A stretch of DNA of 64,000 nucleotides from Hofstenia miamia (taxonomy: Eukaryota; Xenacoelomorpha; Acoela; Hofsteniidae): assembly GCA_900660155.1 (NCBI GenBank), contig CABFPE010000079.1, positions 550,110-614,109 of the forward strand, in the 5' to 3' direction. The position numbers were made by a program, and so were the translations under genes. Positions within the stretch are counted from its first letter, which is position 1; every line of letters starts with the position of its first letter. The notes beneath the pieces are model-generated. The model had not been told where the DNA came from. It was given only the letters and a program-made list of their open reading frames with translations, and searched no databases. Of this stretch, positions 43,470 to 56,500 are shown piece by piece.

Positions 43470-46400
43470 CTAAATAATACAAAAGTTAAATCGCATCGTA
43501 TAATAATTTAAAAAATTGCATATCATTAAATAAAACAAGCCGGAATGATAATTCGACATCTTAAGGCCACTAAAAAATTGTAAATTGATAGATCAAGAGT
43601 CAGTAAATGTTTGAAGAAGAAAAAATCTTTATTCAGAGGGTACGTTAGCAATATATTCTATACTAATAGCAACTCTGAAAGTGTCGAATTTATGGTTAAT
43701 TTAATATGGATTATTCACAAGTTAGAAATGGACCTGAAAATTTGTTTACGACAATGAGGAAAACAGCGTAAAAATACATAGAGATATTAAAAGTAACTAA
43801 ACATTAGTGGTAGCATCGAAATACAACAGTAAATAAATCGTGGAAACTAAGTAAAATAATTCCAAAAGATTTTGAAAAGCTAGGCTATGTGGCCAATAGA
43901 AGCTGCCATTGACCAACTCCAAATTCTGAAAAATGATAGCAAATATAAAAAATTACTATTATTTTCTAGTAACACGATTTTATGAACTAGTTTCATTTAC
44001 CGTGGGAAAAAATTGCGTTCTATTTAATTGTATTTGTTTTTTGAAGCATTTGTTTAGTTCGTTGTTGTAATTCAGTTACGGAGTTTGAAAAAAAAATTTT
44101 GAAAAAACCGTTTTCACCATTCAGTTGATTTCAAAAATGCATGTTCAAATTTCGAATTTATGAATCTGTGTCTAAATCCAGATTATGATTTTTCAAACCA
44201 GAGAAATGTACTGCAAAATATACTAAAATACAACTTTTCTGATAGTTTTGTCAGAAACAAGGAAAAATCAAATCTTTTAGACATGTTTTTTTTCAAAAGA
44301 CTTTTTTCAGGCGATCGCTTATAATAATACGATTTATAAGCTCGTTACTTTTTATCTATGCATATCTTGATTACTATATTTTCGTTGATTAGATAAAAAC
44401 TGAATTAAATTTAGGATAATGAAAAAAATGAATCTTACTTTTAAATGTATGGGTTATTTTGAAAAATGTTGGAAAAGTAAAACCCAAAGTTCTTCCAAAT
44501 ATGTTAAACTAGGCCAACGAATCGTTAAAAAGTAGATTAAGTTTAAAAAATTGAAGTTCAACATTCGAGTCATCGTAAAATCCAATCATTTCTCAAACAT
44601 TGTATAGGCCAATTAATGGGACACTACAAAACTAGGAATATGGTTACAATGGTATTCTTCAGGAGGAAAACGTTTGGGCCATAGTATAAAGTTGAGTAAT
44701 ATGTATTTTTCTATCATAACTCTAATTCTATAGATTATTTTGAGATTCGTTTTTTGCAACCGAAAGCCCAGTTAACCTTACAAATCATTTAAGTGATTTT
44801 TGACGTTATCCAACATTTATCACGAAACTTAAGATCGTTAACTAAGTTGTGACGAATCTAGATAAAAGTCAAATTCGTACTATACGTGGTTAAGTCAATA
44901 AGTAAGTTTCGGTGTACGTGTGTGCCTGCATGCTTAAATGCATGCTTGCAGTTATTTTATATTTTGAAAGTTAATGTGATTTTTGATTGATTAATAGAAA
45001 TATATTGAATTACATGCATGCAAAAATGTTTAATTGCATAATTTTTCTTTCCACGATGAATGCATTTAAAATCAATTATTCAAGATATGACCCTCGCGTC
45101 ATTATCAAATTTCTTTATAACTCAAATTGAGATACGACAAATATTCATCAACAGCTATGCAACGTTATGGGAGAGAATGCGCCATCTATCCAAACAGTAA
45201 GAAAATGAGTCCGAGAAATTGTAGGAGGAAGAGTTNCTAATTCTATAGATTATTTTGAGATTCGTTTTTTGCAACCGAAAGCCCAGTTAACCTTACAAAT
45301 CATTTAAGTGATTTTTGACGTTATCCAACATTTATCACGAAACTTAAGATCGTTAACTAAGTTGTGACGAATCTAGATAAAAGTCAAATTCGTACTATAC
45401 GTGGTTAAGTCAATAAGTAAGTTTCGGTGTACGTGTGTGCCTGCATGCTTAAATGCATGCTTGCAGTTATTTTATATTTTGAAAGTTAATGTGATTTTTG
45501 ATTGATTAATAGAAATATATTGAATTACATGCATGCAAAAATGTTTAATTGCATAATTTTTCTTTCCACGATGAATGCATTTAAAATCAATTATTCAAGA
45601 TATGACCCTCGCGTCATTATCAAATTTCTTTATAACTCAAATTGAGATACGACAAATATTCATCAACAGCTATGCAACGTTATGGGAGAGAATGCGCCAT
45701 CTATCCAAACAGTAAGAAAATGAGTCCGAGAAATTGTAGGAGGAAGAGTTGATTTGCATGATCAACAGCGGGATGGGCGACCAATGGAAGCAACAACAGA
45801 TCCCAACGTGACCAGAATACAACAACTTTTGGAGGAAGACAATCGATGCACAATTGATGAGCTGGCAGAACAAGTTGGTGTTTCTCATGGTTCAATGTAT
45901 ACGATTCTGACTCAGATATTGCACAAAACAAAGGAATGTGCAAAGTGGGTTAGGTGTTGTCCGATGAACAGAAGCACATGCGCATCCACCTCTGCCAAAC
46001 CAATTTGCAGCGCTACCGGGCAGATCAATGTTTTTTAGTCAGATTGTTATTGGTGACGAAACGTGGGTTTACAGTTGGGGTCCTCTTCTAAACCGGCAGT
46101 CAGCGGAGTGGGGCGATGTTGGTGCGCCCAGACCAAAGAAAGTCATGCAAAAACAATCATCAACGAAGGTTATGCACATTGTCTTTTTTGACAAACATGG
46201 TATTCTGCTCAACACTGCTGTTCCAACTGGACAACGTGTCAATGGTGATTACAAAGGTGTGCTCGTTTGACAATTACGTCCTAGTTTGGTGAGAAATCGC
46301 AAAAATCAACACATTGTTTTTCATCATGACAATGCTCCAGCACATCGATGCCTAATTGTGCAAGATTACTGAATCGACAAGAGTGGGACATCTTGACTCA

Positions 46401-49400
46401 TCTGCCATATTCTCCCGACCTTGCTCCTTGCGATTTCTTTCTCTTCCACAAAATCAAGGAGTCGATACGCGGTCAGTCGTTCTCGACAATTGAAGAAATA
46501 AAAATGCATTTAATGCTTCACGTGGGCAAATTTCAGTCAGGAAATATCGCATTGTTCTGACCCCCTGGTGCGGAGCTGGAAGAAATGCGTGGAACTCAAT
46601 GGTGATCATGTTTTTCTAATGTCGCTGAGGAACGCATTTGGTCCATATAGGGTTAAAATTTGTTTACATCTGAGAAGTAAACCACGTGTCAAGAGTTTGA
46701 AGGAAACAATACGAAAAACTGCACTCGTCTTATGTAGCCAAGGTTGTGTCCGGTTCACTTAATAACCACGTGAAAAAAACATTCTGATTATATTTATAAC
46801 ATCAATGTTTTTCTAATGTCGCTGAGGAACGCATTTGGTCCATATAGGGTTAAGAACAAAGACTTACCCAAAGCTGAACAATGAATGTGGAGGCTCTTAA
46901 CTAATTTCAAGAAATACCCAAGTAAGTTTTTACTGAAGGATGCCTCCAGAGTTGGTGGAAGAGCTTCATCGATTGTGTGAAATATTTTAAAATATAACAA
47001 ACTTTTTCATGTAATTGTTATATTGAATTGATATTGGAAATAAATATTACTCAACCATATATTTTCACTATGTAAACGAATGCAATTACGCCGTACATAA
47101 GCATTGTAGAATTATTCAACACACAGATAACACTTGTCTGTTTGCACATGATAAAAAACAGGATGGACCGATAAAATTTAGAAACCAACCAAAACTATTT
47201 CAACATGCATCGATTAACCGCTAAACCCTCAAACAATTTTCTGTAATGTCACCTTTCTCAAAAACCAGAATCGCACTAGTAAATGGTCGAAATGGAAAAA
47301 ATTCAAATATGTAGACGTAGTTATCGACAACAAACTAACATTTCACCGATCATATTCATTCGATCTGGCGTAAAATGGCATTGGGAATCAAGTGCAATCT
47401 GCGCATAGCGAAATTTGTGGTAATAATGTGCCGGTAACTCGTAAATGGCTTGGTAAGCAGTTATTTTAGACGTTGAATGCATTATGAAACGGCACAGGTC
47501 AGATATTAGTAAACAAATCAATTCTCAAATTAAATGGGCGGAACGTTCATATAAATGCAAAAAATCGATTAGTTTCAAAGCTTCAGATCAAAATTGATGT
47601 GGTATATTTTCTATCAAATAAATACAGGTCTTACGATAACTCACACTTTCCAACACATAACAAAAGAAGTCCTTGTAAAGGACAAATTCAAAACAATTTT
47701 TAAAAAACTCATTTCTTAATGCAACCGTTGAAACTTGGAATGATTTACCACTGAATGTGCGAAAATCAGGCCTAAAAATGGTTTCAAGTCGAAGTATTTA
47801 CCAAAATTCAAAACGACTATATTTTAAATAATTATATACTAATGTAAGTTACACATCTGTAAAAGTGCATGCATTAAGTAAAAACAATTTTCAGAGATTT
47901 TTTGAACGTTAATTTCAGTAAATAGTGAATTTGTTGAAACTTGCAATGTTGTACTAAATACAGATATTCATCTAGTTTTTTACTATAAAATTGTTTTCCA
48001 AATTGGAGCAATTAGCTTACATGATCGAATTTTTCACATTTTATAAAAAAACGCAAATTATACATATTTGAACCTATAAATAGCCTAAAAGTCGGAGATT
48101 AATGATCTTAAAAACTTTGCAATGAAAGCAAGATTATTATACATGTGATCTAGTTAACGTCAAATGGTGAATGCGATATCAATAACTGAACGTGTATCCA
48201 GTTATTTCGAATAACAGCATATATGTAATTATTGAACGAAAAAGTAATTAGTATAATTAAAATGAATGATTTAACGCATTTTGATTTGGGAAGTAAATTG
48301 CGGAAAACAGTGTAAACTATAAAAGATTTTTAACATTGCAGGAATTATATAATCATTTGCTTGTTCGATTGCTAAGTTTTGATATAACAATTGAAAGATG
48401 AAATTGCATCTAATTTTGAATTGCATGCGACGAACATGCGAACTCTACATGTATATAGGATTCGAACGTGAACTGCTTTGAGCTCAGTAGTGCATTACAA
48501 ACTATAAACTAAACAACGTGAAATTACAACAGAGAACGGGGCCAAGCCGTGTCAACGAGGGTTTACACACAACATCGATGGAATAAAACAGATAATTGAG
48601 TCTTTCCATTTTCTGAGATTTGAATGAGGTTAGTGAATATTGGAGCACGATTAAAACATGCACTCCTCTCAGAAAAAATAAGCCCTTGCCATAGACTCAT
48701 GTAGTTGCATACAGGAAACGCACGTTTAGGCAGAATTTATTTCAAATAGGCGATGATTTTAGGCAAAATATTACATAATTAGGCAAAACTGAGGTAAATT
48801 GCTCAAAAGCCTAAAGGGCAATATTGTAGGCCCCTGAGTACCTTGCATTAACTGCATGGGCTTTGGATTGCTGCAAAAATCAATCGTTAATTTACGTTTC
48901 CTTATCATTTGGAAAAAAATTTCTATCAAATTTAAAAACTCAAATTTATATTAAAATTTAAAAAAACTTGATTGACATTTGAATTTTCTTAAGAAATACT
49001 TGAACTTAGCACTCAAACCAAACAACAAAATTTAATTTGAAGACTGAGTTGCAACAGCGACTTTAAGCAAAATCATATGTTTTAAGATTTTCTCTATGTT
49101 TCCAAAGTTAAAATTATGCAAAAAAACTCAAATTTCTGTTTCTTTCGTTATATGAAAGAAAATAATTCAAAATCGAAATAAATCTGTCTTTTTCTTCAAA
49201 AGATCAAACATTTAACAGACTGCACAAGGCGAAAATTAATTAAATATTTTTTAATTTTTTACTACTTTTCTGAATTTTGGTAGCACAAGATTGCAAGATT
49301 GGCTTAAGACTTCGATTGAAGCTTCTAGCAATGTCAAATTTTAAATTTATTAAAAAATATCCAAATTTTAAATGGACCTGAATTAAAATCAGACATTGTA

Positions 49401-51460
49401 ACGAAAAAAATAAAATTATTTTTAAATAACCACAAATACCAATGTTTTTAATAAATTCGAATATTAAGAAAATTAAAAATTGTAAGTAACTAAAGTGTAG
49501 AAAAAAGTTAATAGGCAAAGTTAGGATGTACTACTTAAGGAATTAGTAGCAAACAATTAGGTGCAGGGAAGCATTAATGATGCGAAAGCATGCACCTACC
49601 TAGAGAAACTCTGTTTTTACGAGTTCTTTGCTACTTCTGTCACTAGAACTTCCTACAATAATCATACGTTAGGATTCAATCACTAACACGTATATTATAC
49701 ATAAGCCGCTACTTTGTACACTAGATGGCGTACTGCTAAAACGTATTAGCATGCGAATAACAAAAATAAAATAAATAGAATTGGTGAAAAGTAAAGTGAG
49801 TTCAATCGCTGAAATATAATACACTCGTGACACTTAAATAGTTATTCAACTATCAAAAGGTGTGGTTGGCAATATGTCGTGCTAAGAAAGACTTCGACCC
49901 TCAGTACTTCTATTCATATTCAATGTGTGTGTGCAAAAAGTGGCACAATTTGTGATGTGCAGCAGTGTGGTTGTCATGGAAATACGTGCAACTCTACAAC
50001 GACAATAAGTGTTGGGCAGAAATCCACGAGTGAAACTTTATACATCATTAATATTCAATTAGTGATACATGCATAAAACAGCGCGCATTTCATCCATTAA
50101 AACGACGTATTCAGTATCAAAACATCAATATTAATGAGGTGATAAATAGAGGCCAATTTCAAGAAGCAATTTATCTTCACCCGCAACGTAAACGCTAGCA
50201 AATAATTCATCGTTTTATTACCTCATATATCACAACGTAGACAATGATGGCCATCACAAATAAAATTTATACATATTCTAAAATGAGTTTTCACAAATTT
50301 ATCCAATGCGGTAAATTACAAAGTGTCAAAAAACATTGTCCAATTGCTTTTGTCTAATGAATTTTATATACAACTACTCTATAAATTTCGTGAAAAACCA
50401 TTAAAATGTAGATATATCTTTTGAAATAGGAAACGTCGAATTTGTAATTAAGCGGATTACACAAATTACCCTGTGTAAACCAAATTGGACAGCCTTCATT
50501 TAGAAAATAAGCGCTAAAATCCATGTCACTTTTGGCAAATGGTAATTATAGTCCAACCGAAAAAATTGAGATCGAAATTTTTGATGCCTTCGATGGAAAA
50601 GGAAAACTTTTAAGACGAAAAGAAAAATGCCATATTTGATACACAAATTGTAAGATATGAACAAATTATGCAGCTATGATTACATTTCGCATGAAACATA
50701 TTAAAATTCAATGATAAAAATTTTGTTAACATTTGTAGGAAATTTCCTAGAAAATCGGAAAATATTTTTTAGCAAGAAGACAAACTGTATTTTATGCAAA
50801 CAAAACAACTTTCTGTTTGAAGTCCTCTACTTTCCAAACTATATCGCATCCTACAAATGATTTCCTTGGTGCTTGGGTAGTTATAAAAAAATCGAAACCA
50901 AATGTTTCCAGGGCAAGGTTTTGTTATACGCTAAGACGCAGACATATCAATAGTTATTAAAAAGGAAACAAAACATCAAAACACCCCCACAAACATTTCA
51001 AAATTATATTAAAAACAATGAAAACTTTAGCATAAAAATGAATGTGAAATGATAACGTAGGTATCCCCTGTAATTAAACTTTAACCAAAGTTCAATTGTA
51101 AACAAGGCGATCTATGTCATAATGATCCTTCAAAGTAAGCTAATATAATAAAAACTCTAGCGATGTTTTAGATTAATAACACTCAACTCATGGTACAAAA
51201 ACAATGAAGTTTAACTCGTGGAAACTAGCATCGCATACTTACCAAGATGGCCAACCACAGCTACAACAAAGTCGCGCGTCAAACACAACGTTCACACAAC
51301 GCGTTCACAAGAAGCACTCACCTGGACTGGAATGTCCACTATTCTGATTAGGTCCAAACATTTCAAGTTCACCCATCGAGTAGCCAGCTGTGCGTGGTTG
51401 ATATCCTAAATCAGGAATGTAAAAAATATTGTATATAAACACTGAATTAACTATATATAT

Positions 51461-51495
<35 letters not shown>

Positions 51496-53472
51496 GAGTC
51501 GCTTTGTATCAATTTCAGAATCGCTTTGTATGCACGAAGGCTCAGAGTCGCTNNNNNNNNNNNNNNNNNNNNNNNNNNNNNNNNNNNNNNNNNNNNNNNN
51601 NNNNNNNNNNNNNNNNNNNNNNNNNNNNNNNNNNNNNNNNNNNNNNNNNNNNNNNNNNNNNNNNNNNNNNNNNNNNNNNNNNNNNNNNNNNNNNNNNNNN
51701 NNNNNNNNNNNNNNNNNNNNNNNNNNNNNNNNNNNNNNNNNNNNNNNNNNNNNNNNNNNNNNNNNNNNNNNNNNNNNNNNNNNNNNNNNNNNNNNNNNNN
51801 NNNNNNNNNNNNNNNNNNNNNNNNNNNNNNNNNNNNNNNNNNNNNNNNNNNNNNNNNNNNNNNNNNNNNNNNNNNNNNNNNNNNNNNNNNNNNNNNNNNN
51901 NNNNNNNNNNNNNNNNNNNNNNNNNNNNNNNNNNNNNNNNNNNNNNNNNNNNNNNNNNNNNNNNNNNNNNNNNNNNNNNNNNNNGCTTTGTATGCACGAA
52001 GGCTCAGAGTCGCTTTGTATGCACGAAGGCTCAGAGTCGCTTTGTATGGTATATATTGCTAATGAAAAAAGTCTAAAAAATGATGATGGAATAGAAATTT
52101 TTTAAACTAAGAATTACACATTAGCAAAAATTTGCTAACCTTAACCAATTTTGAAAAGAAATACTGGATAATTCTTTGGCTTATTTCCTAAAAATAATTC
52201 AAAAAAATTTTTTATGTATTTTTTACCTAAATATCTCAGGTAAGATAGAAAATAATGTTGAAAACATCATACCATATAAATTTTGACGTTAGCAATTTTT
52301 CCCTAGATGTAGAGCGCCAGAGTAAAAAAAGCACTATACAAAGCTCAAATTCATATCTTTTACGAGGAGGGGTACAATTATCGCGCATTAGCTGTTAGAA
52401 TGATCGTGTCAGTATCTTCGGTATCCAGAAATGTTACTCGCTATCAGCAACTTCAAAATTTTTCCTGTCGAAAGCAGTCTGGAAGACCAAAATTTACAAC
52501 CCCTCAGACTGACCGTCTCATTCACTGTTACGTCGACAATCAACTATTCTCTTCATCTTCTGAAGTCAAAGCAAATCTAGGTGCGCTAGTGCAGAATGTA
52601 TCAACAGGCACCATTAGGCGTCGATTGAATACTACCTTTGACCTTCCATCGTGCAAACCGGCAGCCAAACCCCGATTGTCTTCAAAGAACATTCGAGACC
52701 GGTTGCGCTTCTGCAGGCAATACCAACACTACACCCCTGAGATGTGGCATCAAGTAATGTTTAGTGACGAATCCAAGATTTGCCAGTTTACATCATACCG
52801 GCCACACGTTCGACGACCAAGAAACCAAAGATTCAACACACGTTACACGCAACAAACTGTCCACTCAGCACCTTCTGTGATGATTTGGGGTGTTATAACT
52901 GCGAATGGGCGTGCTGATCTGCATTTTGTTCCTCACAACGAGACACAGCCAAGGCCTACCTCAACATAATTCAGGAGAAAGTTCCCATGTTTATGCAGCT
53001 TCGCGGAACATCTGTACTACAACAATATGGTGCTCCTTGCCAAAGCGCCAAAGTTGTGAAACAGTAGATTGCCTCACAAGACTTTCGGCTGCTTGAGAAC
53101 TGGCCGGGAAGCTCTCTAGACCTCAACGTCATAGAAAATTGCAGGCATCATATCAAAAACTGTCTGAGGAAGCGCCAATCGACATCACTTGACGATCTGA
53201 AGGAGCAAATTAAAGTGGTATGGTGCACAGAGACTACTGATGATTATTGAAGAAAGCTGGTCGAGTCAATGTCAAATCGCATTGCTGCGTGTTTGGCCAA
53301 TAATGGCGGACATACAAAATAGTAGTGCGATTTTCTGAACTATTTATTTTCTACACGGTGTTATCATATTGTTTCTACATTGCGTTATTATATTGTTTCT
53401 AGATTGCGTTTTTTTAGTCTAAAATACAAAAATTTCTAAGTTTAGAAAGTGTTCCCAATCTTTTGTCCAGTA

Positions 53473-53506
<34 letters not shown>

Positions 53507-56500
53507 NTATGGAGCTTTATGGAAGGAATAAACAGTTAAAAATGACCCCACTTAGTACTACTCAAATTACCTAGCAAAAAAGCGCGGAATTTTATATTAT
53601 AATATACACGGTTGAATAATTGAAAAAGTGACACTTTCTATCAGAGCAATATTAGTAAAATGACGTCATATTTTACATTAAGCAATTGAAAATCTACTTT
53701 TCCTATCAGCAAAAGTGAAAAAATAAACCACATTTTAATATGGCGTTATTTGAGAAGACATTCAACTTCAAATTAAATGATCGCATATTGACGTCAGCTT
53801 TATAATTTAAAAGACCCTACCAACAGATATTATATTGAGAATAAATATGGGATAGTTCACCTGTGTATTGAGGCGGTATCCAAGAGTTGCTGTACTGAGG
53901 CAGTGGGCATAATTGGTCTTTTTCTTCATCAGCTTCAGTGGGATCACGTAAAGAGAGATTGTTCATGTCTACAATAAAGACATAAGTCTCGAATAGTAAA
54001 GAAATGTATCAGAAACAAAAACCAAAAGTAGACAATATAAATAGTACTTACTTTACCTAGCCTGTTCTTCTAAATGGTAAATTATCGGAACACCTATATG
54101 ACTAATTCATCATTGTAGTATTACTTTCTTAGGCACGAGTCGAGTTACAAACATATTTAAACGTATTTTTTCTATATAACTGTAAATTATCGGAAAACCT
54201 ATATGACTAATTCATCATTGTAGTATTACTTTCTTAGGCACGAGTCGAGTTACAAAGATATTTAAACGTATTTTTTCTATATAACTGTACTCCCCTATAT
54301 AAATGCACTACAGAAATACAGCATGTTAAACTAAATGAGAAACCAACCCATACAATTTGAAATAATGAAAGGTTGATGGATTATTCGATATTATAGGTGA
54401 AAATGAAGGAAAAAATAGATGTCATTCAAACTAATATTAAGTTGGTTTCGAATACTCGAAATGTCAAGGTGGGTGTTTAGGCCTCGATCCGAAATTCGAG
54501 TACTCACAGAGCCCTAATTGAAACATTTGACTATGAACTTATGTCTGGAGAAGGCAAAAAACAGAAACTCTTATAAGAAAAACTTAGACACAGACAAATA
54601 TGGAATGTGGTATAGTACTTACGAGGTATGAGGAGGTCTTGATTGAAAATGTAGTAACACTGTTCAGAGAAGTGGAGTTTGCCAGTGGTATGCTTGATAT
54701 AACCATCTTTGAGCATTTTGCTAGCGTATTTGCGAGCCTCTCTGCGATCAGTGAACCCGTCAATGTGATCGAAAAGCCAACCAACCAAATTGTGACCTAA
54801 GATTAGAGCAGATATTAACTAGAAACTACAATAAAACAAAGTTAACATCTTGCTTCTTTCATTGAGAAAAAAACTTTTTTAGATGAGTTGTCAACAATCA
54901 CATACGTTAGTCTTAGGTAATGCCTTTGAATTTTGTATGAAAATTTCAATTACACAAGCCTTTCCAAAATAATAAATTATCATAAACTTTAAATGCATTT
55001 TTACGCTATATCGACTTTCTTAGTAGAAACCATACTATAGCAGTAGCGGGCTTTACCGACGGAACTTAATTGAAAAGACTTTATCGAACTCGCCAACCAA
55101 AACGGCGATTTAGTTTCAGAACTGAAATTAAATTCGCTTGAATGCTAGCTGTATGGAAGCAAGGCCTAACATTTTAATCTATGATTTTTATTAAACTAAC
55201 ACCACACTTAGGTTTAAATGATAAATGAAAAATAAAGACATACCCAGAAATGCGTTGGGGATGGTAATTTTGAGCCACATTCGATCTTTGATGTCAAGTC
55301 CGGAGGCAGGATGTTGCATTGCGCGGATGACACTGATGATATCGCAGTTGGGAGGGAACTTCTCTTCACCTGTAGCACCCAAACACAGTTGACCATATGG
55401 CAGCAAACCGCCTACAAATGTTAGTGGGTGTTAGAAATGCCTAACGACAGCATTAGTAATGAGATTCAAGCACATGCTGCGAATACATTTAAGAGGTTGA
55501 CGGATAATATCAAAATACGTTTTTTTCAGAAACTAAATGGTTAATTAAGAGCGAAAATGAATGTGACAAATTTGATATTAAGTGACATCCTAAAGGTGTG
55601 AAAAGCAGCCTAAATGCACAGATTGAAGTTGCATGCGACTTCTCAGACTTAACTTTCAGTCAAATGTACATGTGGTAGGAGAATGAATCCATAACATATA
55701 CAGTTGCACGCTAGAGTAACTGGATTATATTGTTCTTTATTATTGGATTGCAACTGCTTTTGTGGAGCGAATATTTTCATTTTACAACATCATATAAGAA
55801 ACTGAATTGAAGAGGATGATCAATAATAATGTTTTCAAGCATTGTTGGGCAAAGTAATTATTTGCCGTTGCTCTCTAGTTCTCTTCAAACCCTCATCATT
55901 GGCAGGCAAATCGACTTAGTGGTAGAAATATCACTCTTGAAATAATTTCTTAGGGTTGTTAGGTTTCACAACTGACACTGAAAGTTAAGTAATCAGAGCT
56001 TCCAAACCAATAGAGAAAGGCTGAAAACTCTGAACTACCTCACTGACAACTACAAAAGCAATAATAAACTTACGTTCACTATCCGGAATGGAAGAAGAGA
56101 GTGTGGAACCATCACTTGTCATTGAAGTGACTGAAGGGGACATCGGGCCGCCGCGACCGCTCATCATTCTTGTGGCTTCAACCCACGAACCAGGATCAAT
56201 TGGTCGAACAGGATCGTTTTTAGGCAACGTAAAATAAGAACGGGGGTTTGGATTCCAACACTTCGCTACCACCAATTTGATTGGTCTAAATAACAAACAA
56301 TCTTAAATAAGGGGCATTACTAAAAAAAGCTGTGTTACATCAATAAGGTTAAACAAAATGCCTAGTTGAGAATAAAATATTTACATTGAGTATTGAAGTT
56401 TAAGTTTCAAGTAATGAGAAGTGGGAAGGCCAGATTTTTTAACGAAGAAAATTGAGTATGGTAAATGGCTTCCAAATAAATGAAATGTTTGTCAGTGATC

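Larger units (their letters stand above)
43470..51321 (-). other. Last Dishevelled intron (7.85 kb)
   Basis: Holds an assembly duplication (44722-45750), a mariner (to ~46800), a LINE relic (47100-47860), a tRNA-like stretch (~48455-48515) and a Cys-rich frame (49879-50076). Nothing was recognised in 43470-44720, 48516-49870 or 50080-51321. Confidence 0.85.

Noticed and set aside
49559-49597. Small palindrome AGGTGCA...TGCACCT
   Set aside because: Only a 7-bp perfect stem with a poorly paired interior; not distinctive.
51553-51984. Gap length 432 = 16 x 27 as evidence of a sized array
   Set aside because: The repeat phase across the gap is off by three bases, so the match may be accidental.
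51429-52105. Long open frames across the 432-N gap
   Set aside because: These arise from a 27-bp repeat plus N; no protein evidence.
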